Of a stretch of DNA of 64,000 bases, positions 12,473-23,088 are shown one piece after another (positions within the stretch are counted from its first letter, which is position 1; each line of letters begins with the position of its first letter). Location: NCBI GenBank assembly GCA_015501585.1, contig JADNRY010000344.1:1-64000 (forward strand). Direction: 5' to 3'. This stretch comes from Rhodocollybia butyracea (Eukaryota > Basidiomycota > Agaricomycetes > Agaricales > Omphalotaceae). The notes under the pieces were generated by a model, which was given only the letters and a program-made list of their open reading frames with translations, searched no databases and was not told the DNA's origin. The position numbers and the translations under genes are program-made.

Positions 12473-14747
12473 TCACTCCTCCCACCCACCCAGCCCTAAC
12501 TCCCTATCCTTCTTCGCCCTCTTCATCATCTTCCTCTGCTCCTCTCCCAGCATCATCCATTCTCCAGTGCCCCCAAGGCTCTCGACCAACTCCTGTTCCC
12601 ACTTATCCTCGAGTTCCTCTTTCTCCTCCTTATCCTTCTTATCCCACTCAATCTCCTTCCGCGTCTTCTTCTTTGGCGCAGGAGGAGGAGCCGGTGGCGG
12701 CGTGCGTCTGTTCGGGTGGAGCGGGGCGATCCGGGACAGGAATGCTCTGGAGGATTTGAGGTAGGGTGAGTAAGTGGGCGTGTTACTTCCGACTTCGCTT
12801 GTTCTGCTTTCTCCTTCGTCTTGGCCAGCCTTCCCGCTACCTTTGCCTTTTGCACCCTTGGGCATCGGACTTTTGAATTGAGAATTGGAGTTGGGCATCG
12901 AGTTTACACGTCGGATGAGTTCGGACATTGGGGTCGACTTGCGCGTGGACGGGGGTGCGATGGTGTAGCGGGAGGTCAGTGAAGGATATTTGAAAAGCGA
13001 TTTGAGATCTACGTCTGGAGCGGGGGTTTTCGGTGTCGATGGGATGCTGGGGGTAGAGATTTTCGGTAGCGGCGATGGTGGACAGATATTTTCCTATTGA
13101 GAGTTATCGAAAAGTATTAGGGACGAGGATCCTGATATGTGATGTTTATAACAGACATACCTTGGAACTACTGGTCCCGCTTCTTCGTCGCTCACATCAG
13201 CATTACCCGCATTCGCCTTCGTACTAGCTTTGGTTTTCGATGTCGATGCGACAGACTTTGCCTTGGCTTTACTCTTTGCGCGCGCCTTTCCTTTCGATTT
13301 CTTTACCGCTACTGGGCTTTCTCTGACGCCCATATCGATATCGATTTCGATTTCCTCCGCTTCATCGTCGGAAAGCACAACTCTGCCTTTCCTCCCCTTG
13401 TTCCCTGTCGACATCGAGACAGGAGAAATCGATACGGACGAGCCAATGATTCCTTCGTTCGGGTCGGCGACAGCTTGGTCTTCTTGGTTGTCGTCGTGTA
13501 TGCGCATCTTCTTCCGAGGACCGTCCGTTGGATAAGATTCTTCGCCCTCATTCTCGGCTGCGACGTCAGAAGGATCTCGCCCTCGTTTAGCTCCAGGCGG
13601 ACTAGGCTGAGGTTGGGTTTTGGATCTGGCAGGAATCTTGATCGTAAACGTTGACATGAGCATTTCGTCGATTTCGTCGTCGTCAGCTTCGTCAACGAAC
13701 TCATGACTCTTGAATTCCTGAGGCTGAGGCGCTGCTTTTTCCTTGCCTTTCTTCTTACTGGATTTATCGGCTTTGGCCTTGACTGGTGGTTTGTCCTAAG
13801 TAAGGAGTCAGTGAGAGCGACATTATGGGCTGAGTTACGAGACTGACCCGTGCCTTTTCCTTTCCTTTCGGTTTGGTTTTCTTCCCTTTAGGAGCAGTAG
13901 AGGCCTCGTCAGCATAGTCATCCTCGTCATCGTTTTTCTTCTTCGTTCGCGGCTTTTTCGCTTTCGTTACGACTGCAAGAGGCGGAGTGGCAGGAGGCGG
14001 CATAAGTGCAGAATCTTTATCATGTGCTATGATTACTGGAGACGAGTCTGGTGCAAAAGAACGGGGGAGGAGGCATATCCATGTCGATATCATCCTGGAT
14101 GTCTGTGTGGGTAGAAGTGGAAATCGACGAAGCAATGTTGGGTAGGATTTCGATCGGAGGAAACTGAAAATCGTCCGAGGGAGTAGACTGTGGTGGATCA
14201 GAGGGTGGAAGCAGAGCATTGGAATTTAAAATGGGAGAAGTAGCGATGGGTAACGAAGGTTCTGGTGTATCGATTCGGTTCACTGGTGTTGTTTTCTTCT
14301 TTATCGTCTTGTTTTTCGGCCTCGTCTTCTTTGGAGTAAACAAAGAAAATTCGTCATCGTCGTCGTCGGACAGTTCGATGACTTCAGGTACCGCCGATGA
14401 GCTACTTGAATTTCCACCTCTTTTCCGCATCTTCGCACGGTCTGCAATGGTCGGGGTCATGCTGAACGTGTTTAAGATACTCGAATCGCTGGGTTTCTGG
14501 ATAGGCCTTGGTTTCGGTCGAGGGAGAGGACGCGGCTGGGGAATGACAGAAGAGAAATCGGATATAGTTTCGCCTGCTGTCACTTTATTGACGGAAAATT
14601 CAGATATTGTCGATAGGTTCGCCGACAATGTGGCTGTGGAATTATTAGAAGCAGATAAATAGAAAGGACAGTTAACGCACAGATACGAGGAATAAGCATC
14701 TCATCTTCGCCTTCGCTATCTGCAACAATCTCTTCGTTTTCCATCAT
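12473..14747 (-). CDS. Low-complexity, lysine- and acid-rich probable nuclear protein
   Basis: Four predicted exons: 14747-14681, 14633-13848, 13795-13161 and 13093-12473. Starts MMENEEIVADSEGEDEML, followed by PEVIELSDDDDDEFSLFTPKK, a lysine-rich tract (TKAKKPRTKKKNDDED), NKGRKGRVVLSDDEAEEIEI, KSKGKARAKSKAKAKS, and a more conserved-looking C-terminus (STRKSTPMSELIRRVNS, YLKSSRAFLSRIAPLHPNRR, a proline run, and a charged helical end). Acidic patches alternating with basic runs suggest a chromatin- or DNA-associated nuclear protein. I do not recognise the family; a scaffold such as an SLX4-like protein is only a guess. There is an apparent extra T in a run of four near 14065 (PPPPFFAPDSS expected) and a phase mismatch between exons 3 and 4 unless a weaker donor (after EEAGP) is used, so the model is provisional. 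Confidence 0.6.
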
Positions 14748-15014
14748 GGTTGTTGACAGAAATGCACGCCATCGCGACGCGTTTCAAAAGACTCACGTGT
14801 TTGCGTCTAATTCTCACGCTATGATTTCTGCTCCAGTCTCCTCGGACCTCGATGTACGCTGATGAATCCGCGATAGCACAGGGTCCGAAAACAACGTACA
14901 CATCAGCAACGCAACCAATATGTTTCCAGGTCTGTGAAAGAACTTGTGGCTTTTCATAGAGATTCTGGATGTTTCATAAACCGTTGCCTTGGAACAGGAA
15001 ATTCTTCGTAATTA

Positions 15015-15359
15015 TTGTTCTCGTTAGGTGGGGATTTCTGTCAGATGGCTTTACTTCGTCACACTTCCGAACAAGTCTATAAACTCCGAGCTCGATATCT
15101 TCTTACTGATCTAGCTACTGTACTCAGGAGTCAATCGGTGATGGAAAATGATCTTCAACGACAATCCATTTTGCTGCTTTCATTCAGAGTAGGCAAAGGA
15201 AACATTTTGCTACGCTACTTTGTTATCCGAGGCGTCAGATATCTTTCTGCCGACAACCAGACATTGTATGCAGGAATGCCCAAATTCACCGTTCAAGGAA
15301 GTCCCTTGTCGCGAACGGACGCTATTCGGTGGCTCGGAGTTGGCTTACCCGTAGAATAG
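15015..15359 (+). CDS. Hypothetical short plus-strand reading frame
   Basis: A 114-codon open frame ending LGVGLPVE at 15357, placed divergently to the preceding minus-strand gene and 500 bp before the sedolisin. An AG acceptor (TGTCAG) precedes codon MALLRHTSEQVYK, so it could be the last exon of a spliced gene beginning near 14.9 kb. No domain is recognised. It may be spurious. Confidence 0.25.
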   Translation: MFSLGGDFCQMALLRHTSEQVYKLRARYLLTDLATVLRSQSVMENDLQRQSILLLSFRVGKGNILLRYFVIRGVRYLSADNQTLYAGMPKFTVQGSPLSRTDAIRWLGVGLPVE

Positions 15360-15391
15360 GCTTCCTCGCTTCAAGTACTCCCTATCCAAAT

Positions 15392-15407
15392 ATCATGATA
15401 TCATGAT
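15392..15407. promoter_or_regulatory. Perfect 16-bp palindrome upstream of sedolisin copy 2
   Basis: ATCATGATATCATGAT, a perfect palindrome about 455 bp before the start codon. A 14-bp core of it (TCATGATATCATGA, 44302-44315) stands at the matching place before sedolisin copy 3, inside a conserved 500-bp upstream region. Candidate binding site for a dimeric regulator. Confidence 0.35.
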
Positions 15408-15804
15408 GCCTACTGTTACCCCATTTTACGATGGAACAAGGACAACTTATGTTATGCGTTACTCCTATGGCGATGACCCGATTTTGAAAACTTCTTCACG
15501 ATGGTTAAGGAGCATCTCAAAGTGACTGAAAAGATATCAAGCATTATCCTTTCCATAAAGGTTATCAATGTTTCAATCTCTATATAGCAATATGGTGAAG
15601 AAAATTGTTATCCAAACATACACTGAATTGCTTGTTATTAGGCTTTTTCACCATTCGCTACCCTACATAATCAAATTCCTGTGATTCAAGCTGTCATTCT
15701 ATAACGAGAAGGTTTGGCGAAAATAGCTACTCCTCGCCTCCTCTGTGTGCTTGATCATTTTCATCTCCATCAGTGTTACGAGTAATCAATGGACCGTAGC
15801 TCGG

Positions 15805-15812
15805 TATAAAAG
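15805..15812 (+). promoter_or_regulatory. TATA box of sedolisin copy 2
   Basis: TATAAAAG, 51 bp before the start at 15863. Copy 1 retains it, while copy 3 has a short deletion exactly here. Confidence 0.6.
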
Positions 15813-15862
15813 CCCTCGTGTGCATGTCCTCCTCCAGCGGTTTCTCCTGTTCCACAATCGGC

Positions 15863-18424
15863 ATGCTTCGCCTCATTCGTTACATCGCCCTCCTTTCTGG
15901 ACTCAGCGCCTCTATGGCGGCTGGGGTTCCCAGTCGTCGCTCGATGGTCGTGCTCGAATCGCGCGAGCCTCCTGCTCATTTTGCAAATGCCGGCTCCCCG
16001 GCTCCCGACACCACTCTGAACTTGAAGATTGCCCTCACCGCTGCGAACAGGGATGGTCTGGAGCAGAAACTCTTGGACGTCAGTACACCAGGAAATGCAA
16101 TGTACGGTCAGCATCTAAGCTATGATGAAGTATGTATCCCAGTCGTGTTGCGCGCTTTTGTTTTTAGTATTAAACCGAGTTCTAGGCCAAAGCCTTTGCA
16201 GGTCCCACCCCCGATACTGTACAAGCGGTCACTTCCTGGTTGAACGAAAACGGGGTTCAAAATATCGCTACCACGGGCGCATTCGGTGAATGGTTGGGGT
16301 TCTCGGTTCCCGTATCCGCTGCCAACTCTCTCTTCAATGCCAACTACCAGCTGTTCAATGAAATCGGCGGTCCCACAAAGTTGACTAGGACATTGACATA
16401 CTCTATTCCTGCTGACTTGCAGCCACATATCAACATACTTCATCCTAGTACCGATTTCGTCAGAGTATCCAATGGCCCCAAATTCCACACTCCCATTCCT
16501 AGTAGCGGCTCGAACAACACTGCCAGGTCACTCATTGATCCCATTACGTGTGATTTGGCCATTACACCTCCTTGTCTGCAGGACTTGTATGGAATCCCAA
16601 CCAATAGCGCTACTCAACAGACCAACCAACTTGGTGTATCCGGGTTCCTTAATCAATGGCCTCAGGTGAGATAGCATACTTATATGCAGAAGATGTTTCC
16701 CTGATTTCTAGATTGAAGCATGCAGACTTGCAGCACTTTTTGGAGACCTTTGCTAATGTCCCATCGTCTACCTCTTGGCAATTAGAAATTTTAGATGGTG
16801 GTTCAGACCCGCAAGGTGCCGAGAATGCTGGTATCGAAGCTGTGAGCTCAATTCTCAATTTCATTGTGCGACTCGATCTGATTCAAACCTAAACATTAGA
16901 ACTTGGACACACAGGTTCGTCATGTACTTATGGCCTGCAGAGACTTTAACCAACCCTTCTCGAAGTATACCCTTGGCCTAGCCAATGGGGTACCGGTAAC
17001 TTTTTTCTCAGTAGGCGATGACAACAATGACGGTGGCCTGGGTGGTTTCCTCGATCTCATGGAGGATATTAATTCTCTATCTTCACCCCCATTTGTAAGT
17101 CAAACTGGTTAACACCAGGATCGCTGATACTGATATGCCTAATCGCAGGTTCTTACTACCAGGTGCATTCATACACCTGGGTGATTGATACTTTGACTGA
17201 CTCTTCCTTGCTAGCTATGGCGCTGATGAGCGCGAAATCAGTACTGCCCAGGCCAACCAGCTTTGCGACGCATACATGGTCGCAGGTATGTGTCCGAACA
17301 TAGTTTCATCGATAACGCCAATGTGAGGTGTATAGGTGCCCGAGGAGTGTCTGTCATTTTCTCGTCTGGTAAGTAAATTCATGGAGTTTGCTTTGATTAT
17401 GCTTGCTCACAAATCGCTCGAAGGTGATGGTGGTGTCGTGAGTCTTTGCTGATTCGAAACTTATCGCAAAGTATTCACTTTCAAGGAAGTCTGGAAGTCA
17501 ATCGCAAAGTTGCTCGACATTCATTCCAACATTCCCAAGTGGATGCCCCTTCCTTAGTAGGTCGTCCCGTTGTACTGTTGAATGTTTTCTGATCTCCTGA
17601 TTCATCTCCAGCTTCTGTCGGTGCTACCCAGGGTGAACAGGAGACTGGCGCATCTTTCTCTGGTGGTGGTTTCTCCAACATCTTTGCTCGTCCCTCTTAC
17701 CAAGCCGATGCTGTTGGGGGATACTTGAGCACTCTTGGAAACACCAACGCCAACCTCTTCAACCCCAGCGGCCGTGCATACCCTGATGTTTCTGCCCAAG
17801 GTGCTAATTTCGTAATTGTCAACGGAGGCGAGTGATCTTGCTCCCTTACATAGAACTTTATCCTCACTCTTCTCTTAGGTGAAGTTGGTACTGTCGATGG
17901 TACTTCCTGCTCCGCTCCGGTTTTCGCCAGTATTATTGCTTTGATAAACGAGTTAGTAACTACATTAGACAACCATACAGTCACTGATCATTATCTCAGC
18001 CGTCTTATTGCTGCTGGGACGTCGCCTCTTGGCTTTTTAAACCCATTGTAAGTCTTAGTACAGACAATATATGTTAGCATCTCAAGTGCTCATCAACTGA
18101 TCTTAGTTTATATGCGAATCCCGGTGTACTCTCTGACATCACAAGTGGTGAGGATCTTTGATTAAAATATCTAGCTATAATTCTAATGTTTTTTACAAGG
18201 TGACAATCCCGGATGTACGCAAGCACATGAACATCAAGGTCCCTAAACTAATTACCCTTTTTTTGCTAGGTAATACCACCGGCTTCCCTGCAAAAGCTGG
18301 ATGTAAGTATACTATTCTTTCCCTCTCCCTCGATACACTAAAGTGATGTGCTTTCATAGGGGATCCCGTCACAGGTTTAGGCACTCCGAAATTCGAAAGC
18401 CTTGTCGCTGCTGTTGGACTATAG
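15863..18424 (+). CDS. Sedolisin-family (S53) secreted serine-carboxyl peptidase, copy 2, intact
   Basis: Sixteen exons splice into 1740 nt, 579 residues, with every phase consistent: 15863-16129, 16186-16665, 16719-16841, 16915-17094, 17149-17162, 17215-17285, 17336-17368, 17424-17437, 17490-17556, 17612-17827, 17879-17951, 18000-18047, 18107-18147, 18200-18214, 18270-18302 and 18360-18424. Signal peptide MLRLIRYIALLSGLSASMAAG; pro-domain to about residue 200; mature enzyme with oxyanion Asp391 (SSGDGGV) and nucleophile Ser498 (DGTSCSAP); C-terminal calcium-site region (DITSGDNPGC, WDPVTGLGTP). Such enzymes are secreted acid tripeptidyl- or endopeptidases. Two oddities: the intron after residue 488 starts with GC rather than GT (17828), and the Glu-x3-Asp catalytic pair is not canonical, since Glu289 is followed by Asp only at residue 300. 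Copies 1 and 3 share the junction. Confidence 0.92.
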
Positions 18425-18635
18425 AATCCTGTCATTCCGTTGAACACATCTTTTATTTGGTGATTGTTTTACATTATTATAGTATTCAAGTAAGTACAAA
18501 TGTATGTTATAAAGTTTCAGGGTGCAACACTTTCTCCAACTCGCTCAATATCTTGTCCCATTGCTGGCTTTGAAAGAAAAATATCACACAACAATTCTTT
18601 TTCTCTTTCTTTCATCTCAGAGACAAGCAGCATTG

Positions 18636-18888
18636 TGTAACGCCTCCGCCTCTCCATAATCACCACTGACCGTATCCGGCGATACAGTCATCCTAGACGC
18701 CGCCGATAGACCAAACGGTCTATCTTATCATTCTATTTATTATTAATTATATAATAAATCCGTTACTATAAGTATTGTACGATTACTTAAGAGTCTAGTT
18801 AGTCTTTTACACCATCGTACACACAAAAGTATCCTATTTGTCGTGTTCACCGGTGTTCTTAAGGACTTTGCCCATAGGGCGCGTTATA
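18636..18888 (+). repeat. 5' LTR of the gag-only element
   Basis: 253 bp. Contains short inverted repeats such as AGACC-AAAC-GGTCT and GCCC-ATA-GGGC, and an AT-rich palindromic tract around TTATTATTAATTATATAA. Target duplication CATTG lies immediately left. Confidence 0.9.
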
Positions 18889-19056
18889 CTTTTTTGAACA
18901 TCAAAAAATTACTATTGTGTGAATAGCACAAAGCTATTAGTTTAACAAGCTAAAAACAGTTATACTACCAAGTATAACAACCATTATTCCAACTCGCTAC
19001 ACAATCTATACAAACCCGCTCCATTTTTCCTTCCCGCTATATCATTCACTGTCCCT

Positions 19057-21753
19057 ATGACCTCTCAAAATCAATCAGAGAAGTCATATCAGAGTGTGCG
19101 CGATTGCGCACCTTCCATTCGTGGTGACGTGTCACTACACTCAATCTATTCAGTTGCATCAGCGACTCATTCCGTACATGCGTCTGAAGGACGGCACTAC
19201 AGGCAGGACAAGAGTCCACCAAATGAACAGTCTATGACTATTCGTAAGAAACAGCCAACCCGAGAGGGTTTAAGTGAGATTTCTTCTGCGCTACAAGATG
19301 TAGCGGCATCACTCGACAAGAGTACGCAAGTACTCAATCGTATTCTCAATATAACTGAGAAATGGGATGCATCTAGCATCCGATCTGATGAAGAAAGATC
19401 TTCTTCATCAAGAAACAGCAATAGAATCACTATTGCTGCACCCACACCGAGACGGCCTGCCTTCACACCACTGGTATTGCACAATGCAGCACCATCTGTT
19501 CCTACCGAGGCAAACAACTCGGTACGCCAATGGCGTGAGACTGTGCCCAACATCAGGAAAAGCCGTTTTTGCCTAGGTGACCCCAGAGTGGCCTAAAGCA
19601 AACTAGGTGACCTATGAATCCTATGGCATCCTAGGAATTTGGGCTCATCCCTTGCCAGTCAAGGCTCTTGAGGATTCCCTAGGGTATCCTAGGCAAGCCT
19701 AGGTTTGCCCAGGTTTGCCCAGGTGTTCCCCAGGTGTTCCCCAGGAGCACCTGGGCAAGCCTGGTCAAACCTAGGCTTGCCTAGGGAATCCTCAAGAGCC
19801 TTGACTGGCAAGGGACGAGCCCAAATTCCTAGGATGCCATAGGATTCATAGGTCACCTAGTTTGCTTTAGGCCACTCTGGGGTCACCTAGGCAAAAATGA
19901 TGAAGGCACCGTCAGTCCAACAATCACTGTTGGATGAACAGTATTCACAAGGGATGACCAAGTCACCCCGTCATGTTCCTGTATTCCGACAGGAATACGC
20001 ACCAGTGTCAGTAACTATACCGACACCCATCTACACATCCCGCATGAGACAGAGTCCCAATGCGGAGGCAGCGTCTCTGACACTGCGAGGTCCCAGGCCA
20101 TTACCGGTGACCAAATCTTGCTCACCACAAAGCGCGGTGAACATTAAAAGTGAACCAAAGTTACCTCGTAACTTCAATCAGGTAGTAGCGATACCACCAC
20201 AGGAAAGTACAATGTACTTCCCTACTGCAAGGGCGCCAATGGTACCCAATATTATTACACCTCCAGTAGTTGTACCAAACACTACTGGAAATCATTCCAG
20301 TATGGGACCGCAACACGGTACCCTTCCGGTAGTTCCTACTACCATATCCATCGCCCCGGCAACACAAAGTGTTGCCTATCCGGTAGTACACACTACCGTA
20401 AGACTGCCCAAATTGCCGCCCAGCAATGCGCCAGAGCCAAGTTCAATGCCAGTACCAACGGTATCGGCCGAGTTGCAACCACAGCCGCTTCCGTTGGGAG
20501 TAGCTAAAGATTGGGTGAGTCGCATAGCGATTCAACGCCAACATAATGCCAGTCTCTGAGATTTCGGATTCGCGCCATCTGGGCTTCCCGACCAAATGGT
20601 GGGATATAATGTCGACGGAATACCCGTTGATAAATTGACTACTCCCAGAGACATCTGGGATCGATTTTACATTCCACCCGCTGAGTCCTTTCCAGGACCA
20701 AGCAATAATGCCGGAGCGAAAGCGCCTAGCAAAAAATCCCGTGAAGGGGGGAGGAAGCACAAGAGTGCTAAATCCAAAGGCCGCAAACGCAGGCCATGGT
20801 CGGATGAATCATCTGACTCTAGTGATACCGAGTCAAATACTGACTCTTCGTCTGATGCCTCTTGGCTAGACAAATTTGCTACTCGTAAGGGTAAAATTAC
20901 TCCTAATGAGCGCCGTAAAATACTGCGTTCACTTGCATCTAAGATGCGAGAAACCACAGGTGATGACGAATGTCGTTCCCGATGGAAACACAAGGTACAC
21001 AAAGTGTACCGTAAACAAATTCGAGATAAGGTAGGGAATCCTATCCCTCCCATTGAGAGCCATAAAGCTCTTAAAGTTCCATCTCCGGAGGTCTATGATG
21101 GATCTCCGGATGTCGATGTCTTCGAGCGGTGGCTAATGTCACTTCTCCAATGGATGGTAGTCAACCGCATGTGCGGTGACGATTACGATGCTACATGGAC
21201 TGCCGTGCTTGGCATGTTTCTAAAGGGCAAAGCCCTTGACTGGTATAACGACGAAGTCGCTGGTATACACCGCACTGTCCTTAAGTGGACATTTGAAGGC
21301 GCCATCATTGGTGTCTTTGATCGTTGCATCCAAGCAACGACCATTCATCAAGCTGCACGGCAGTTTGACCTTATTGAGTATTCACCCAATACGGGTGTGA
21401 GGGATTATTATTCCTCACTTACATGATGGGCATCACGGATGCTCCAAACACCGGATGATGCAACAATGCGGAAACGGTTCATTGAGGGATTACCCTTCAA
21501 TATTATCAGGCAACTCACGAACGAGGGGATCGTTCCGGAGTATGCCAAATTAGAAGTGATGGTCAGAGCCGTCACACGCATTGAGGACCACACGGCCCTC
21601 ACTAAATATTATGTCTCTTCTAGGAATAGAGACGATGAACTTGAATCATCAGAACACCCCGATGAGTCGGACACCGAGAACATTAAAAATGTTCTTGAGC
21701 CAATCGAGGAGGACACCTCCTTAAATATCGGAAAGGATAAACCTTCCGAATGA
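19057..21753 (+). pseudogene. Gag polyprotein of the LTR element, one frame with two TGA stops and a foldback insertion
   Basis: All pieces lie in the same frame. 19057-19565 is a serine-rich N-terminal part with a coiled stretch (ISSALQDVAASLDKSTQVLN). 19897-20559 is a proline-rich linker. 20560-21753 has a basic serine/lysine tract, then the retrotransposon gag domain (PEVYDGSPDVDVFERWLMSL, KGKALDWYNDE, about 21090-21260) and the C-terminal capsid part (KRFIEGLPFNIIRQL). Stops at 20557-20559 and 21424-21426 are TGA and would each be CGA (Arg) before a single C-to-T change. The frame is otherwise open. The insertion at 19566-19897 keeps the frame on both sides. Gag packages element RNA in virus-like particles. 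Confidence 0.75.
19566..19897. mobile_element. 332-bp foldback element inserted in gag
   Basis: Long inverted repeats starting TTTTTGCCTAGGTGACC on each strand. The outer 115 bp of the arms differ at one position, after which an 8-10 bp indel separates them. The middle is built of CCTAGG and CCCAGG motifs. The whole element would fold into one long hairpin in RNA. No target duplication could be defined. Confidence 0.85.
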
Positions 21754-22093
21754 TTTATTGGTTTATTCCGACGCCCAGGTAATATGCCTTACCTGGGCAT
21801 CACTACTTATCCTCAGCCCGGATTCTCACTGAGAATCCTCATTAAGCAATACTCGGAAACTTCCGAGTCTGCGTGTTGAACATTCGGACATTTCCGAATC
21901 AAATCATGCTCTAGTGGTACGCCCCACTATTGTCTGATTCGGACAAGTCCGAAAATCTGATGCGCCGCATCAATTAATCCCGTACTTGATACGGGATCAT
22001 TCTATGTTAAACCAAATTAAAAATGGTTTGGATGGTGATGATGTCATTACCATTTTTGATTCACATCCCTGATGTTAATCTGGTGGGGGAGGG

Positions 22094-22346
22094 TGTAACG
22101 CCTCCGCCTCTCCATAATCACCACTGACCGTATCCGGCGATACGGTCATCCTAGACGCCGCCGATAGACCAAACGGTCTATCTTATCATTCTATTTATTA
22201 TTAATTATATAATAAATCCGTTACTATAAGTATTGTACAATTACTTAAGAGTCTAGTTAGTCTTTTACACCGTTGTACACACAATAGTATCCTATTTGTC
22301 GTGTTCACCGGTGTTCTTAAGGACTTTGCCCATAGGGCGCGTTATA
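22094..22346 (+). repeat. 3' LTR of the gag-only element
   Basis: 253 bp, five differences from the left LTR. Retains the perfect GACCGTATC-CGGC-GATACGGTC stem-loop that one change destroys in the left copy. Followed by target duplication CATTG. Confidence 0.9.
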
Positions 22347-23088
22347 CATTGGTAGGCCTAGTATGCTACACACCGCTGCAAACTCTATCCTTGAGGGTAG
22401 TAATATTCTTGCCAATTGAGGAGCTCTCCGACTTTGTAAGCTGCAAGACAGCCCAGTCATCTGCATGGTACTCATTCAGTGATCTTATCTGCTTGTATCC
22501 CTCACCAGTAACCCATGCATCGTCTAGTAGATCAATTTGCCAAGGATGCTTGGATATTAGGGAAGGTCCGGTCTGGCCAAGGTCGAGGAGTTGTGGGTTG
22601 GTGTCACAGATGGCGCAAAGGGTGAGCGAGTGATTTCCTTTTTCAAAGCAATCATATTATTGATAAAGATGGACACGAGTCCGGTTCTTTACAGGGGACC
22701 CGCGGGTTTGACCCGTGAGAAAACCCGTCTGACTGGGATCCGTCGGATCCCGGTACCCGTTCCCATGGGTCCTGGTCAAATCAGGGGTCATGTTTCTGAA
22801 AATAACTCAAACCCGCGGGTACGTGAAAGAGTCCAGAGCGTGCAAAGGAATCTGTGTTTTTGTAAGACTGATGACACACGATTTAGATGCCCGCTCTTCT
22901 TCCTGAACCACGCACCATCGCTCTCGCTCCTAGCGTACAAACGCGTCTTTCACTTAGCTTTCTTCTGCTTTTCTTTTACATAGCTCGATTAACCGTTAAT
23001 CAGGCTCTGGTGCGTTTTCTTCAGGATCGCCCTTCTGGTTTTTGCTGCATTGTCACGGTGCTTTCTTCCTGCTCTACATGGCAGAAAC
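22347..23088. other. Spacer with a palindrome-rich element end
   Basis: 22352-22660 has one weak minus-strand open frame without recognisable domain. 22668-22835 is a palindrome-rich tract (GGACACGAGTCCGG, GACCCGCGGGT, GGATCC-GTC-GGATCC, GGTACC) resembling the tract at 29835-29978, suggesting ends of one hAT-like or other DNA-transposon family. 22860-23088 is the probable leader of the following retroelement. Confidence 0.4.

Larger units (their letters stand above)
18636..22346 (+). mobile_element. Gag-only (non-autonomous) LTR retroelement
   Basis: Two 253-bp LTRs (18636-18888 and 22094-22346; TGTAAC to GTTATA) differ at five positions and are bounded by a CATTG duplication (18631-18635 and 22347-22351). 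A polypurine tract (GGTGGGGGAGGG) precedes the right LTR. The interior encodes one gag frame and no protease, reverse transcriptase or integrase, so the element must depend on enzymes from another copy. The interior and LTRs are saturated with perfect short inverted repeats (see findings). A 253-bp solo LTR of the same family sits in the CACTA gene at 40083-40335. Confidence 0.9.

Noticed and set aside
13139..13654. A 171-codon plus-strand frame opposite the nuclear-protein gene
   Set aside because: Shadow of the Lys/Ser/Asp-rich exon on the minus strand; no motifs of its own.
18889..18960. A tRNA primer-binding site after the left LTR
   Set aside because: No convincing complement to a tRNA 3' end was recognised; self-priming cannot be judged without the family.
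22352..22660. A hAT transposase fragment on the minus strand
   Set aside because: An open frame of about 70 codons exists but no RNase-H-like or dimerisation motif is visible.
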